DNA of 64,000 nucleotides from a virus: positions 1 to 64,000 of IMG/VR virus record IMGVR_UViG_3300021197_001442. One strand, given 5' to 3'. A model generated the notes under the pieces. That model was not told the DNA's origin. It did no database searches and worked only from the letters and a program-made list of their open reading frames with translations. Shown in pieces: positions 40,785 through 49,610 of the stretch (its first letter is position 1; each line of letters starts with the position of its first letter). A program made the translations under genes and the position numbers.

Positions 40785-41669
40785 TTATGCCTTAATATAT
40801 CTTACAGGAATATCTATGCTATATCCTGTCGTCTCGCCAGTAACCTTAACAACTGTGTCAATATGCTTAACACTGGTGCCGTTTACGGTAGAGGTGCCAC
40901 CAAGCCTTGTGAATAGAGTGTCACTGCCATTTAGGTTCAGCGAAGCTTTAATCCTAAAGTCTAATCGGGTTCCCCTTCGGCCATTGACTGAAGAGCCGCC
41001 AGCCGACAGATCAGTTATAAGCGATACAATTGGGGAACCTTGTGAAACGATGTATGTAGCCATATTATCTTCGTCAACAAAGTTAACGCTTAAAGACGAC
41101 CCTGCTGTACTCGTCAACGTTCCAAATCGATTGTCAATTTGAACTCTATATTGAGTTTCTAAGAGATCACCAGTAAGCTGCGCTATAGCAAGATTACCAT
41201 TTGCATCAACTCCCTGATCAACTCGTATTGTCTCACTAAGAGCCGAGTCTGTATTCTCACCAAATATAACACCGTCATACCCATTTATATTACTGTTTTC
41301 TTCTGTTGTTTCGTTAACAGCCACTAAGAATGAATTTGTAACTGAGTCTCTAGTGGTGCCACTGACCTCGAATAACTCTAGAATTGGTAGATAGAGAAAA
41401 TCGTTTCTGCTAAGAGTTACGAGCCTATGGTGTAATTGCGAGGTCTGGTTTGTAAATGCCTCAAGAACTGGGGTCTGTAGAATCTCCAAATCGTAGTAAG
41501 CAGAACCGCTAGCGTGACTTGGATTGTAAAGGCGATAGTTAATTTCATCATCACCTAAAGCAAATTTAGCAATACTAAAAGTGCCATCTCCTCTGGCTAG
41601 TCTGCGCCTACCTGCATCCGTTAAAACGGCATCTAAAATTATATCACCACTGTTATCCAAAAAAGCCAT
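40785..41669 (-). CDS. Phage structural protein, tail or baseplate
   Basis: A 294-residue protein with a distinctive N-terminus AFLDNSGDIILDAVLTDAGR, then RLARGDGTFSIAKFALGDDE and the turn INYRLYNP. I have met this opening in uncharacterised structural proteins of marine T4-type phages; no function has been assigned as far as I know. The rest is strand-rich. It is preceded by two exact octamers (25 and 41 bases upstream) and GGAGAGAGAGG, so strong late expression is likely. It is first of three consecutive fibre-like genes. Confidence 0.7.
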   Translation of the reverse strand: MAFLDNSGDIILDAVLTDAGRRRLARGDGTFSIAKFALGDDEINYRLYNPSHASGSAYYDLEILQTPVLEAFTNQTSQLHHRLVTLSRNDFLYLPILELFEVSGTTRDSVTNSFLVAVNETTEENSNINGYDGVIFGENTDSALSETIRVDQGVDANGNLAIAQLTGDLLETQYRVQIDNRFGTLTSTAGSSLSVNFVDEDNMATYIVSQGSPIVSLITDLSAGGSSVNGRRGTRLDFRIKASLNLNGSDTLFTRLGGTSTVNGTSVKHIDTVVKVTGETTGYSIDIPVRYIKA

Positions 41670-41693
41670 GGTATTTCCTCTCTCTCCAATGTT

Positions 41694-41701
41694 TAAATAG
41701 T
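41694..41701 (-). promoter_or_regulatory. Late-promoter-like octamer ACTATTTA, proximal copy
   Basis: Exact octamer 25 bases upstream of the 294-residue gene's ATG. A second exact copy lies 16 bases further upstream. Confidence 0.5.
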
Positions 41702-41709
41702 GCGTACTA

Positions 41710-41717
41710 TAAATAGT
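41710..41717 (-). promoter_or_regulatory. Late-promoter-like octamer ACTATTTA, distal copy
   Basis: Exact octamer 41 bases upstream of the 294-residue gene's ATG and seven bases past the preceding stop; tandem with the copy at 41694-41701. Confidence 0.5.
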
Positions 41718-41723
41718 TTCTAG

Positions 41724-44700
41724 TTACGTAGTTTTAATTCTTTTATCTTCTTTGTTAAAAGTGACATTAAAATCTAATTTTTTACCTGTTTTCTTAGAGG
41801 TCAACCTTATCTTAAATGTCTTATCCCATATACGGTGTTCCGCATCATCAATATTTCCTAACTCGACTGTCGTTAGGTCACTAGGATCTGGGACAGAAGT
41901 ATTGATAGGAATGTCTGCGGTTACTTGTGATAAAGCAGGTATAACCTCTATAAATTTCTTCATGTCAATAGAAGGCACATCGTTTGTTACAAGTGGGAAC
42001 TCATGCATCTTGACCAATAAGTAAACAGCACCTGAATCGTCCACCAATTCAACTTCGTATACTGGAGTTGGGTTAGAATAATTGCCATGATAATCGACAG
42101 ACCTAAATGTATAATAATACTTGATATTAGGTAGTAGAACTTCATCATGCCCTATCGAAGTGGCTCGAACTATCTTTTCCTTGCTTGACAGAAGGGTTGT
42201 CAACGTATTTCGCAGCTTACCAGCAAAGTCAGCGTAGCTGTTTGGAGGCGTATCCATTCTATATATTTGGAAAAATGCTGTGCTATCATCTTGCGAGAAT
42301 GTTATCTTACCATCAAGTGAATTCTGGGCATTTAAGTGCATTTCAAATAATTTATCTTCGCCCTCTTCAATTGGTATGGGATACTGCTCGACTTCGATGT
42401 TGGTAGAAGACAAGCTTAGTAATAGGGTGTCGTTTATACCTCTGTACGGGGTTATTGATATTTCTGGAGGCGGTGGAGGCTTAGAGAGAACGGAGGTTGT
42501 TGTGGTAAAATAAGGAACCTCTACAATTTCTGCCACGGGTCTCATTTTTATTTGATACTCAGCCTCATAGCCAGTAAGTTCTACTGTCGTAGTACCAGTG
42601 CCAGGTTCAACTTTTTCAATTGAGCCATAAGACACATTTCCTAAAGTAGTTGCGAAATTTTCAAACCCAACAACTTGATACGAACCAGGACCGCCTTCTG
42701 CGGATACGCTATCTAATAAATGGTGCGATGGTGGTATATATTGAGCGCGAAAATGACCCGTACCAGGTGTGTGCAAAGAAGACAGAATATTAGGCAAACG
42801 ACCAGGCTCATATTGGTCTTCTACGCCAGCGCCAAACCACAAATTTAACCAGTCAAGAACACTAAAGTTTTCTGGTAAAAATACACTTAGAGCAGTTCCA
42901 GGAGTGCCTGTGGGCGCTCCCCCAGGCGGCATTATCTCGCCATCCGTTGTTATAGCTGTCCTTAAGGATAAAATCCCAAAAGGACCACCTGAGACTGTGT
43001 TGACCGGGGTCTCAGGAGTTACTTCATATTCTGGTCCCCAGTCTCCACCACCAAATATCTCTTTCCAACTTAATGACTGCCTACCAATTGAACTGCCTGT
43101 GTGTCGCCCTGAGCTTGGCTTTAAGGTCCAAGAAGTTTCTAAAATTTCGTTAAGCCTTTCAATGCTTAAAAAATATCTATTTTTACGATTAAAGCCAGGT
43201 GACGTATCTGCCCTTGAGCCAACAACTGACGGAGTACTAGGAACGTAGTTAAAAGTAGGGTCATAAAGGTTTGCGTAGGTTGCCCACTCCGGATCAGGCG
43301 AGCCAGGAATATCTGCTATGGCTAGCTCCCAATCATCAAAAAGATTGGCAAATCCAGTCCACTCAACAATATAGCCTATTGTTATCCCGCCATCGTCCAA
43401 GACAGTCTCTACAACAGAAACTTTTGGCTCTTCTATTCTTTTGTACCCGTACTTTAATCCAAAAACGTATTTAAGAGCACTAACTTGGTATGTATACTCT
43501 TGACCGTATTTAACTTGCGAATCGATATATTCAATATTAGAGGATAATCCACCCTTGTCTGCTATTTGGCTTGGGATCCATATATTCTGAATTGGCTCAA
43601 CATTTGTGTTAGTGCCCACATATTTTGCTATTCGATACATAACTGTTTCGTTATGTGCTGGTAGACCGTCTTCAAAGGACTCTTTGTAGAGCCTACCAAT
43701 ATTTATAGACGCACCGCGACGGCTTTTGAATGACTCATTGACTTGGTTTATTAAACCTTCTGTTCCTCCTACCCCGTAGACTGAGGACGCTGGCGAACTA
43801 AGGGGCGTAGCCGTAGTCATTTGTGTGGTTTGAAAAATAAAATTATTTATTGCTATTGATTGAACGGGTAACGGAGCTGTTGGATATTCTTCTGACAGTC
43901 TTAAAGCCAAATCAGTTTCAAATTCTGGCACTCCTACATCTACGTCAATAAATAATTTGTCATCAAGGGCAAAGCTTGTAACAGGAGAAGGTCCAGTTTC
44001 TACTCCGAATAGACTAGATACGCCATGGTATCCAATGGCCCAAGTAAATGAGCCAGCAGCTTTGGGCCCTATAAGGCTAGAGGCATAGTTTATATAATCA
44101 TGTAACTCAGGAGAAACTAATAAATTAGCTTCATCTGAATTGGATTGGTCAAAAAATGTTCTTGAACTAAACGAATATTCAGGTGTATTAGGGTCCCCGG
44201 CATCAACATAACCAGAATCATAAACACCAGCTATGTGTGAACCAAAGGTTGAATACAAAAGATTTTGATGTAGTTCGGCTGCGATTGGCTTCATCTCTAC
44301 AGTGCCTAGTCCAGCACCCAACGATGTTGATAGTGTACCATAGCTTTCAGGCAAGAATTTGACTGATGAATAAAATGGTAACTTATTTTGTGTGGGCAAA
44401 GCATTAACAAAAGTATCTTTGATTAAAGCCGTGCCTGTGACACCGGAAAAAATAATATTTTTACCCTTGTTTTCAAGAGTTGTCTGGTTCTCAGATGTTA
44501 AATCCACATATCCGCTCGGCCAAGCACTAAAATAATTGCTATACTTAATATCTAGTGTCTTATCAAGATCGGCTAGTAGATAGTCTTCTAGCGTTAAGCC
44601 GGATTCTAAAAATTCTGATTCAATATAAGACTCGGAAAATAACCCTTGGTCACGAATAATTGACAGAGGGTCGAGTGGATCTCCTATGGAGCCCATTAGT

Positions 44701-45383
44701 AAAGTATGGTCTATCGTGTCCTGGTATGGCTCCATAGCTGGAAAAGACCCAGGCGTTGACACAACAAGCGACAAACCTGTAGCGCTTTCAAATTTCGCTA
44801 CATCGCCTGACCTTTCAATAATGCTTAAGTTGTAATGGTTTGGTAAAATACGCTCACTAGAATTCTTAATCTGTGACTCATACCCCTCTACCAGGTAATT
44901 GTACTCTGAAATGGATGAATAATCAACAAGCTCAGGAGTATTAAATTGAAATGTTCTATCGTAGAACAGGCCATCTCCATCTTCTGGATTTTTAAAAATA
45001 AAATCTAGGTCATTAGTGAACCTATTAATCGAACTGTAATTTAAGTAATCAGCAGTAATTTTTATGTCTAATGTCGCTAGGCCAGAAAGCGCGTCTCTGC
45101 CAAGCCCAAGTTCGCTAGTCAGGGTACCAAGTGATGTCGGCACCCTTCTTATACGTAAAGTAGTGGGCGATTGCCCTGGATCCTCTGGCTGAAATGTCGC
45201 GATCTGATCATCAGCTCTAACACCAAGTGGCCAAACCCCTGGGTCTGGTAAGATTTTAACATCAGGATTCCAACTAACACTTCCGTCTTCATTGATAACA
45301 TAATGCTGTCCCATGAGTTTTCTAAAGTTATCACGTATTGTTAATGGAAATACGTCGGGGCTTATGTACTTTTTAGTAGGCAT
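41724..45383 (-). CDS. Large tail/baseplate protein with fibronectin-III-like segments
   Basis: A 1219-residue protein, beta-rich and with few cysteines. The N-terminus (FPLTIRDNFRKLMGQHYVIN) is followed by long Ser/Thr/Asn-rich regions. Several stretches look like Fn3-type sandwiches: YTYQVSALKYVFGLKYGYKR, then VEWTGFANLFDDWELAIAD, and near 1090 KYYYTFRSVDYHGNYSNPTP. A Lys-rich end (KTGKKLDFNVTFNKEDKR) closes it. These domains are common in fibre or baseplate periphery proteins. The gene overlaps the previous one by 11 bases. I cannot assign a T4 counterpart. Confidence 0.6.
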   Translation of the reverse strand: MPTKKYISPDVFPLTIRDNFRKLMGQHYVINEDGSVSWNPDVKILPDPGVWPLGVRADDQIATFQPEDPGQSPTTLRIRRVPTSLGTLTSELGLGRDALSGLATLDIKITADYLNYSSINRFTNDLDFIFKNPEDGDGLFYDRTFQFNTPELVDYSSISEYNYLVEGYESQIKNSSERILPNHYNLSIIERSGDVAKFESATGLSLVVSTPGSFPAMEPYQDTIDHTLLMGSIGDPLDPLSIIRDQGLFSESYIESEFLESGLTLEDYLLADLDKTLDIKYSNYFSAWPSGYVDLTSENQTTLENKGKNIIFSGVTGTALIKDTFVNALPTQNKLPFYSSVKFLPESYGTLSTSLGAGLGTVEMKPIAAELHQNLLYSTFGSHIAGVYDSGYVDAGDPNTPEYSFSSRTFFDQSNSDEANLLVSPELHDYINYASSLIGPKAAGSFTWAIGYHGVSSLFGVETGPSPVTSFALDDKLFIDVDVGVPEFETDLALRLSEEYPTAPLPVQSIAINNFIFQTTQMTTATPLSSPASSVYGVGGTEGLINQVNESFKSRRGASINIGRLYKESFEDGLPAHNETVMYRIAKYVGTNTNVEPIQNIWIPSQIADKGGLSSNIEYIDSQVKYGQEYTYQVSALKYVFGLKYGYKRIEEPKVSVVETVLDDGGITIGYIVEWTGFANLFDDWELAIADIPGSPDPEWATYANLYDPTFNYVPSTPSVVGSRADTSPGFNRKNRYFLSIERLNEILETSWTLKPSSGRHTGSSIGRQSLSWKEIFGGGDWGPEYEVTPETPVNTVSGGPFGILSLRTAITTDGEIMPPGGAPTGTPGTALSVFLPENFSVLDWLNLWFGAGVEDQYEPGRLPNILSSLHTPGTGHFRAQYIPPSHHLLDSVSAEGGPGSYQVVGFENFATTLGNVSYGSIEKVEPGTGTTTVELTGYEAEYQIKMRPVAEIVEVPYFTTTTSVLSKPPPPPEISITPYRGINDTLLLSLSSTNIEVEQYPIPIEEGEDKLFEMHLNAQNSLDGKITFSQDDSTAFFQIYRMDTPPNSYADFAGKLRNTLTTLLSSKEKIVRATSIGHDEVLLPNIKYYYTFRSVDYHGNYSNPTPVYEVELVDDSGAVYLLVKMHEFPLVTNDVPSIDMKKFIEVIPALSQVTADIPINTSVPDPSDLTTVELGNIDDAEHRIWDKTFKIRLTSKKTGKKLDFNVTFNKEDKRIKTT

Positions 45384-48300
45384 TATTACCTCCGCCTGTT
45401 GTACCGGTCGCTGCTCTTCTCACAAAATATCCTTGCTGCTGTTCGGACGTAGCTACTGTTGTAGTAGGCACCGTTGCGGTCGGAGCCTGTACGGCTGCTT
45501 GTGGCTGAGACGACGGCTTAGGCGGATTCTGATAAGTCTGCCCAACCTCTGGCTGTACGTCCTCTGAGGGAGGGTCCTTGTCGTCTACGGGGTCCGCTGG
45601 TGGGACACGAGTGACCGGTTCGCATTCTCCAGTATCATAATTATACTTGTGACCGTCCGGGCAGGGGTCCTCAGTGATAATCTCTTGTGATGAATCATCA
45701 GGCACTTCTCGAACTATAATAGTGTCTTCGCACGGATCATCTTCTTTTAACTTTTCCTCTTCAACTTGCCCGCCTGATGAATCTACCAGCCCAATTGAGT
45801 CGTTAATTAAATCTTGTTGTTCACTATTTTCACCTTCAGTCTCGAATACATATAATACCGGGCTTGCAGACTGTGGTATGCTCATACTGTACAGGGGCTC
45901 CATTTTACTATCAAAGCCCGTCACATACTTTACAGATACAGTAGTTTGCTCCAAGACATCAACTTCTGCCTCTTGTTCGCCAGATAACGATTCGCGCTGA
46001 AGCATTTTTAAATATCTTCTCTGAAGACTATCATTTCTATCAATATCGGTACCATACGTTCTGTCCCCACGCTTCTTACCTATCAACGCATTACGTATTT
46101 CTTCTGCTTTTTCGTCTTCTATGCTTGTTTGGGTTCTATCTTCACCTGCGGCTTTGTCATTGCCTTTAATTGTAAGGTTTGTATCATCTCCAAAATAGTC
46201 AGATGCTTCTACTCTACTACCAGCTTCAGATTTATTTCTTCTTCGCGAACTAACCGTAACACCCATGTTTTTTAACAATTCGATGGAGGAGGCATCTGTA
46301 CTCGTCCCCTGTCTGCGGCGCGATAGAGCTTGAGATGTCTTTTCATAAGACCCGACATTTTGCTTTGACAAAACAATTTTATCGCCGTCAGTCTCCACAA
46401 CACTGGGGGTTAAATGTGAAAAGTATGTCTTTCGAGAACCTTTAAGTTCATCATTGACAATTTGGTTCTCTCTTTTGCCCACAACCTCAGGGAAAAACTT
46501 ATTTGCTTCGACATTAAATCGACTTACTAAAGAGTTTCTGTTTATGCGAACTAAGCTGTCCTGGCTGCGCCTTAGGGCTCCTTGTAGGTAATTCAAGCGA
46601 TATCCAGCGTTTTTAACTCGTGTCTTTCTCCAAGGCTTGTTATCAAATAGCTTTTGTGACTTTAAAATATCATCTTTTATTTTAGCGCCGCGCTTACCAG
46701 AAGTTCTTGACTTCGCTTCTGCCTGCACATTTTCATGAGGACTCAGCTGCACCATTAGAGAGTCTAGCAAAGATATAAACTTCTCTACGCCGTCTAAACT
46801 ACCAGTTGACGGATAAAGTGTCTTTTGTAATAACTTCTTATCAGACTTGCGGATTCTTGTGCCCAAGAGTGTTTCTAAAGCATCAAAGTATATTTTTGGA
46901 GCTAGTCTCCAAGGCGTATAGACTGGCCTTGGTGTGGGCCCTTTAATACGTATATCAAGGTTATATATCTTTCTTAAGTAAGAAAGGTATTCATGGCTAA
47001 ACTGCCCAGTGGCAGCGTTGAAATTTCCTGGCTGTTTGGCCTCCTCGTAATACGAAAGAATCTGCTTTCTTGCCTCACGCAAAGCTAGAATTTGTAGCTT
47101 GAGTAGCTTCTTAGTGGGGTCTGCGGCATCTATATCAACACCATAAACATAAGACCCTCCGTCAGCGTAAGACATATCATGATCGACAAACGAAAAAGAC
47201 CTCTTGCTACCCATTCCTGAAATGACTAGTTCTTTCGCTGATCCAATTTTCTTTTCTTTGACCCCATCGCCGTTGTCATCTATTATATTTATAACTGTTG
47301 GCATTCGATTTGCTTGCCTTGTCTGTGGGCTGTGTGCAACTAAGACAGTTCTGTCGGGGCTACTTTTTGTTATAATGTTTGAAACTGTAGTATCGCCCGC
47401 TTCATAATCATTTATCCTATCCCTGTAGACAGAGAATTTTTGGATGTTAGTCAGGCTCATAAGCTTTTTTAAATTTCTTTTATTCATCAGGCCGTTATAG
47501 ACAGAGTTCTCAGACAAGAACCCAACAAAATCAAATGCAAAAAACCCCTTAACGGTTCCCTGTGAGTCACCAGATAAGAAAAGGTCAGAATAATTTCTTT
47601 TCCTAGTCTTCGGGCCAGACAATTTAATATCGCCCTGCAACGATAAAAACTTATTAAAAATTCTTAGATCATTAATTTTATTTTCATGTTCAACGACTGT
47701 TAGAGTGTTGTGAGGTCTATCAGAATGTGCTTTGCCCTCCATGACTCCCCTTTCAGGATGTGCATGCACCGGGCCCTTCCACAAGCTGCCATCAGGAGAA
47801 TAATAGCTGTACGATGAAGAATCTAGCTTGCCATTATTAAAAACTTTTTGTACGTTCTTCGACCCATATAACGGTGGCACGTCAATGTATGGGAATGCTA
47901 CAAAGCCAAGATAGTTAGACTTAATATAAAAATCTTGTTGCATTTTTATCGTACAGAGCACATCGTCAAAGCCATCTATCTGCCTAGTCGCGTATTCAGA
48001 TAGACTTCTACCGTTTGGGATTGAGATAATTTTTTCTTTTAAGTGAGGTTTTATAGAGTTAGGCAAATTGAGTAAATCTGTAAAGTTGGCAGAGCTTGCC
48101 AAATCAAACGCAGCTTTGCTAGTAGCTTGAAATATTTTTATCTTCATTGCCGTTCTAGCGGGGGTGTTGAACCAAATACTGCTATTTAGCAAATCATTCA
48201 TAGATATCTTTAGAGACACTTTATAGAACTGCCCCTCTTCTCTGTCTTCTAAGGCCCCTGTACTAACCACTTGCTTATTCGTGCCATATTCATTTTTAAG

Positions 48301-48441
48301 AAATCGTGGCTCGTTTGTTGTGTTAGAAAGCATATTTTCGCGGAGTATTGCAGGAACGTGATCAACAGTTATTGATTCTATGAACACGTAAGGCAATACT
48401 TCGCCAATTAACTTTTGTCTTATTTCAGCCTCTGTGCGCAT
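45373..48441 (-). CDS. Large unknown virion protein with Cys-turn C-terminal tail
   Basis: A 1022-residue protein. It begins with a charged helix (RTEAEIRQKLIGEVLPYVFIES), continues as mixed alpha/beta with many Lys/Arg (550-700 is very basic) and ends in a low-complexity Pro/Thr/Gln/Gly tail. Around 930 the motif DPCPDGHKYNYDTGECEPV resembles small disulfide-type repeats of extracellular proteins. No enzymatic site was recognised. It is joined by one base to the preceding gene and by 11 bases to the next, within the baseplate block. Likely structural; role unknown. Confidence 0.6.
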   Translation of the reverse strand: MRTEAEIRQKLIGEVLPYVFIESITVDHVPAILRENMLSNTTNEPRFLKNEYGTNKQVVSTGALEDREEGQFYKVSLKISMNDLLNSSIWFNTPARTAMKIKIFQATSKAAFDLASSANFTDLLNLPNSIKPHLKEKIISIPNGRSLSEYATRQIDGFDDVLCTIKMQQDFYIKSNYLGFVAFPYIDVPPLYGSKNVQKVFNNGKLDSSSYSYYSPDGSLWKGPVHAHPERGVMEGKAHSDRPHNTLTVVEHENKINDLRIFNKFLSLQGDIKLSGPKTRKRNYSDLFLSGDSQGTVKGFFAFDFVGFLSENSVYNGLMNKRNLKKLMSLTNIQKFSVYRDRINDYEAGDTTVSNIITKSSPDRTVLVAHSPQTRQANRMPTVINIIDDNGDGVKEKKIGSAKELVISGMGSKRSFSFVDHDMSYADGGSYVYGVDIDAADPTKKLLKLQILALREARKQILSYYEEAKQPGNFNAATGQFSHEYLSYLRKIYNLDIRIKGPTPRPVYTPWRLAPKIYFDALETLLGTRIRKSDKKLLQKTLYPSTGSLDGVEKFISLLDSLMVQLSPHENVQAEAKSRTSGKRGAKIKDDILKSQKLFDNKPWRKTRVKNAGYRLNYLQGALRRSQDSLVRINRNSLVSRFNVEANKFFPEVVGKRENQIVNDELKGSRKTYFSHLTPSVVETDGDKIVLSKQNVGSYEKTSQALSRRRQGTSTDASSIELLKNMGVTVSSRRRNKSEAGSRVEASDYFGDDTNLTIKGNDKAAGEDRTQTSIEDEKAEEIRNALIGKKRGDRTYGTDIDRNDSLQRRYLKMLQRESLSGEQEAEVDVLEQTTVSVKYVTGFDSKMEPLYSMSIPQSASPVLYVFETEGENSEQQDLINDSIGLVDSSGGQVEEEKLKEDDPCEDTIIVREVPDDSSQEIITEDPCPDGHKYNYDTGECEPVTRVPPADPVDDKDPPSEDVQPEVGQTYQNPPKPSSQPQAAVQAPTATVPTTTVATSEQQQGYFVRRAATGTTGGGNNAY

Positions 48442-49610
48442 TAATAAACCGTCCCAGGTCTGTCCTCACATGGGTCATCTAGATCTGGACAAGGCCTAGA
48501 TGCTGCATCTGTACTATAAATATCAACAAAAGCAATATTTTTAACGTCCTCGCACTCAAAATCAACATTAATATATCTACCAGATTTTTTGTTCTCCTCA
48601 ATAGAAGAGCATATCAGTTGTGACCCAATCTGTCCGTCGACCTTAATATCAAAGTAATATTGGACGTGATCAGGGGTTATAGGCTCCCTAGATGTAAACA
48701 CTTCACTCTCATCTAACAGGATATCGTTCTGCACTAAAGAGGGGCTTTTCCTAAATTTAAGTGGCCTAAGAACTTCCACAGTAGCTGTCTCAGCACCCGC
48801 AACACTCTCTGTTGTGGATTCAAAAACTTCAATTTCAAAGTTGTCTTTAGAGAACTCTGCATTTAATTCTTTTATTTGAGCTATCAGTATTTCTGGTTCT
48901 ATATCTAGGATTTCACCATTGTCAAACCTTACAGCCAGTTCAGTGTCGGAAATAAAACTCTCATTTGAGATCACATCAATGTTATATGTTAGAGTTACAT
49001 CAACTTGTGGAATATCTATTGTGGGCCTGTTAGCCCCAGTTGAAGTAGCGGCGGCACTTGCTATTTCTCCCCTTATCATGGACACAGACCAAGCTGGGGC
49101 CTCTACGGACAAGTTATCGCTTGTGCCTAGTGTATATTGAGGGCCGTAGAAGTCTCTTTCAAAAACATAAGAATCTTTTAGCCCTGCTAAACTGTCAGCT
49201 GTTTGTTCTATATTAAATATGGTAGCCATTGAGTAAATCCCAATGCCAGTAGGTGCGCCAGTTACTGGCTTTGAAGCTACGCCAGGTGATGACATCGATG
49301 CTCCCGCTGGTACTGGCGCTGTTAAAGAAATAGGAGCCGCTCTAACAAGTGGCTTATTGTGGAACACGTCTCTACTAGAGAAAACCACTTGGGTTTCTAG
49401 CTGGGGGGTGTCTTCTTGGATTCTAGGCTCTATTGAATTTTGTTCCCTTGCGGGAGTTTCGTTTGGCCTTCCATATTCACTTTCATATAAAATATTGTCA
49501 TCAAAAAAAGCATAATACTCTGGCTTAAAGCGACCGGACGAAAGTAGGTATTCGCCATAGGGGGTCAATACTGTGTCTAGGACTTGTTCTTTTTTATTTA
49601 AAAACTTCAT
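48441..49610 (-). CDS. Unknown structural protein after the giant LamG gene
   Basis: A 389-residue acidic protein. Its opening KFLNKKEQVLDTVLTPYGEY, then LLSSGRFKPEYYAFFDDNIL and RIQEDTPQLETQVVFSSRD, is a clear block I have met only in uncharacterised phage proteins. The C-terminal part is strand-rich with paired cysteines (IDVEFECED, DLDDPCEDRPG). It overlaps both neighbours (four and one bases). A baseplate role is inferred from operon position. Confidence 0.65.
   Translation of the reverse strand: MKFLNKKEQVLDTVLTPYGEYLLSSGRFKPEYYAFFDDNILYESEYGRPNETPAREQNSIEPRIQEDTPQLETQVVFSSRDVFHNKPLVRAAPISLTAPVPAGASMSSPGVASKPVTGAPTGIGIYSMATIFNIEQTADSLAGLKDSYVFERDFYGPQYTLGTSDNLSVEAPAWSVSMIRGEIASAAATSTGANRPTIDIPQVDVTLTYNIDVISNESFISDTELAVRFDNGEILDIEPEILIAQIKELNAEFSKDNFEIEVFESTTESVAGAETATVEVLRPLKFRKSPSLVQNDILLDESEVFTSREPITPDHVQYYFDIKVDGQIGSQLICSSIEENKKSGRYINVDFECEDVKNIAFVDIYSTDAASRPCPDLDDPCEDRPGTVY

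Noticed and set aside
15754-41717. T4-like late promoters TATAAATA pointing to the plus strand (15752-15759, 41708-41715)
   Set aside because: No plus-strand gene follows them; the conserved part across all sites is the octamer including the terminal GT, which fits a signal for the minus-strand genes better. The alternative is kept in the octamer finding.
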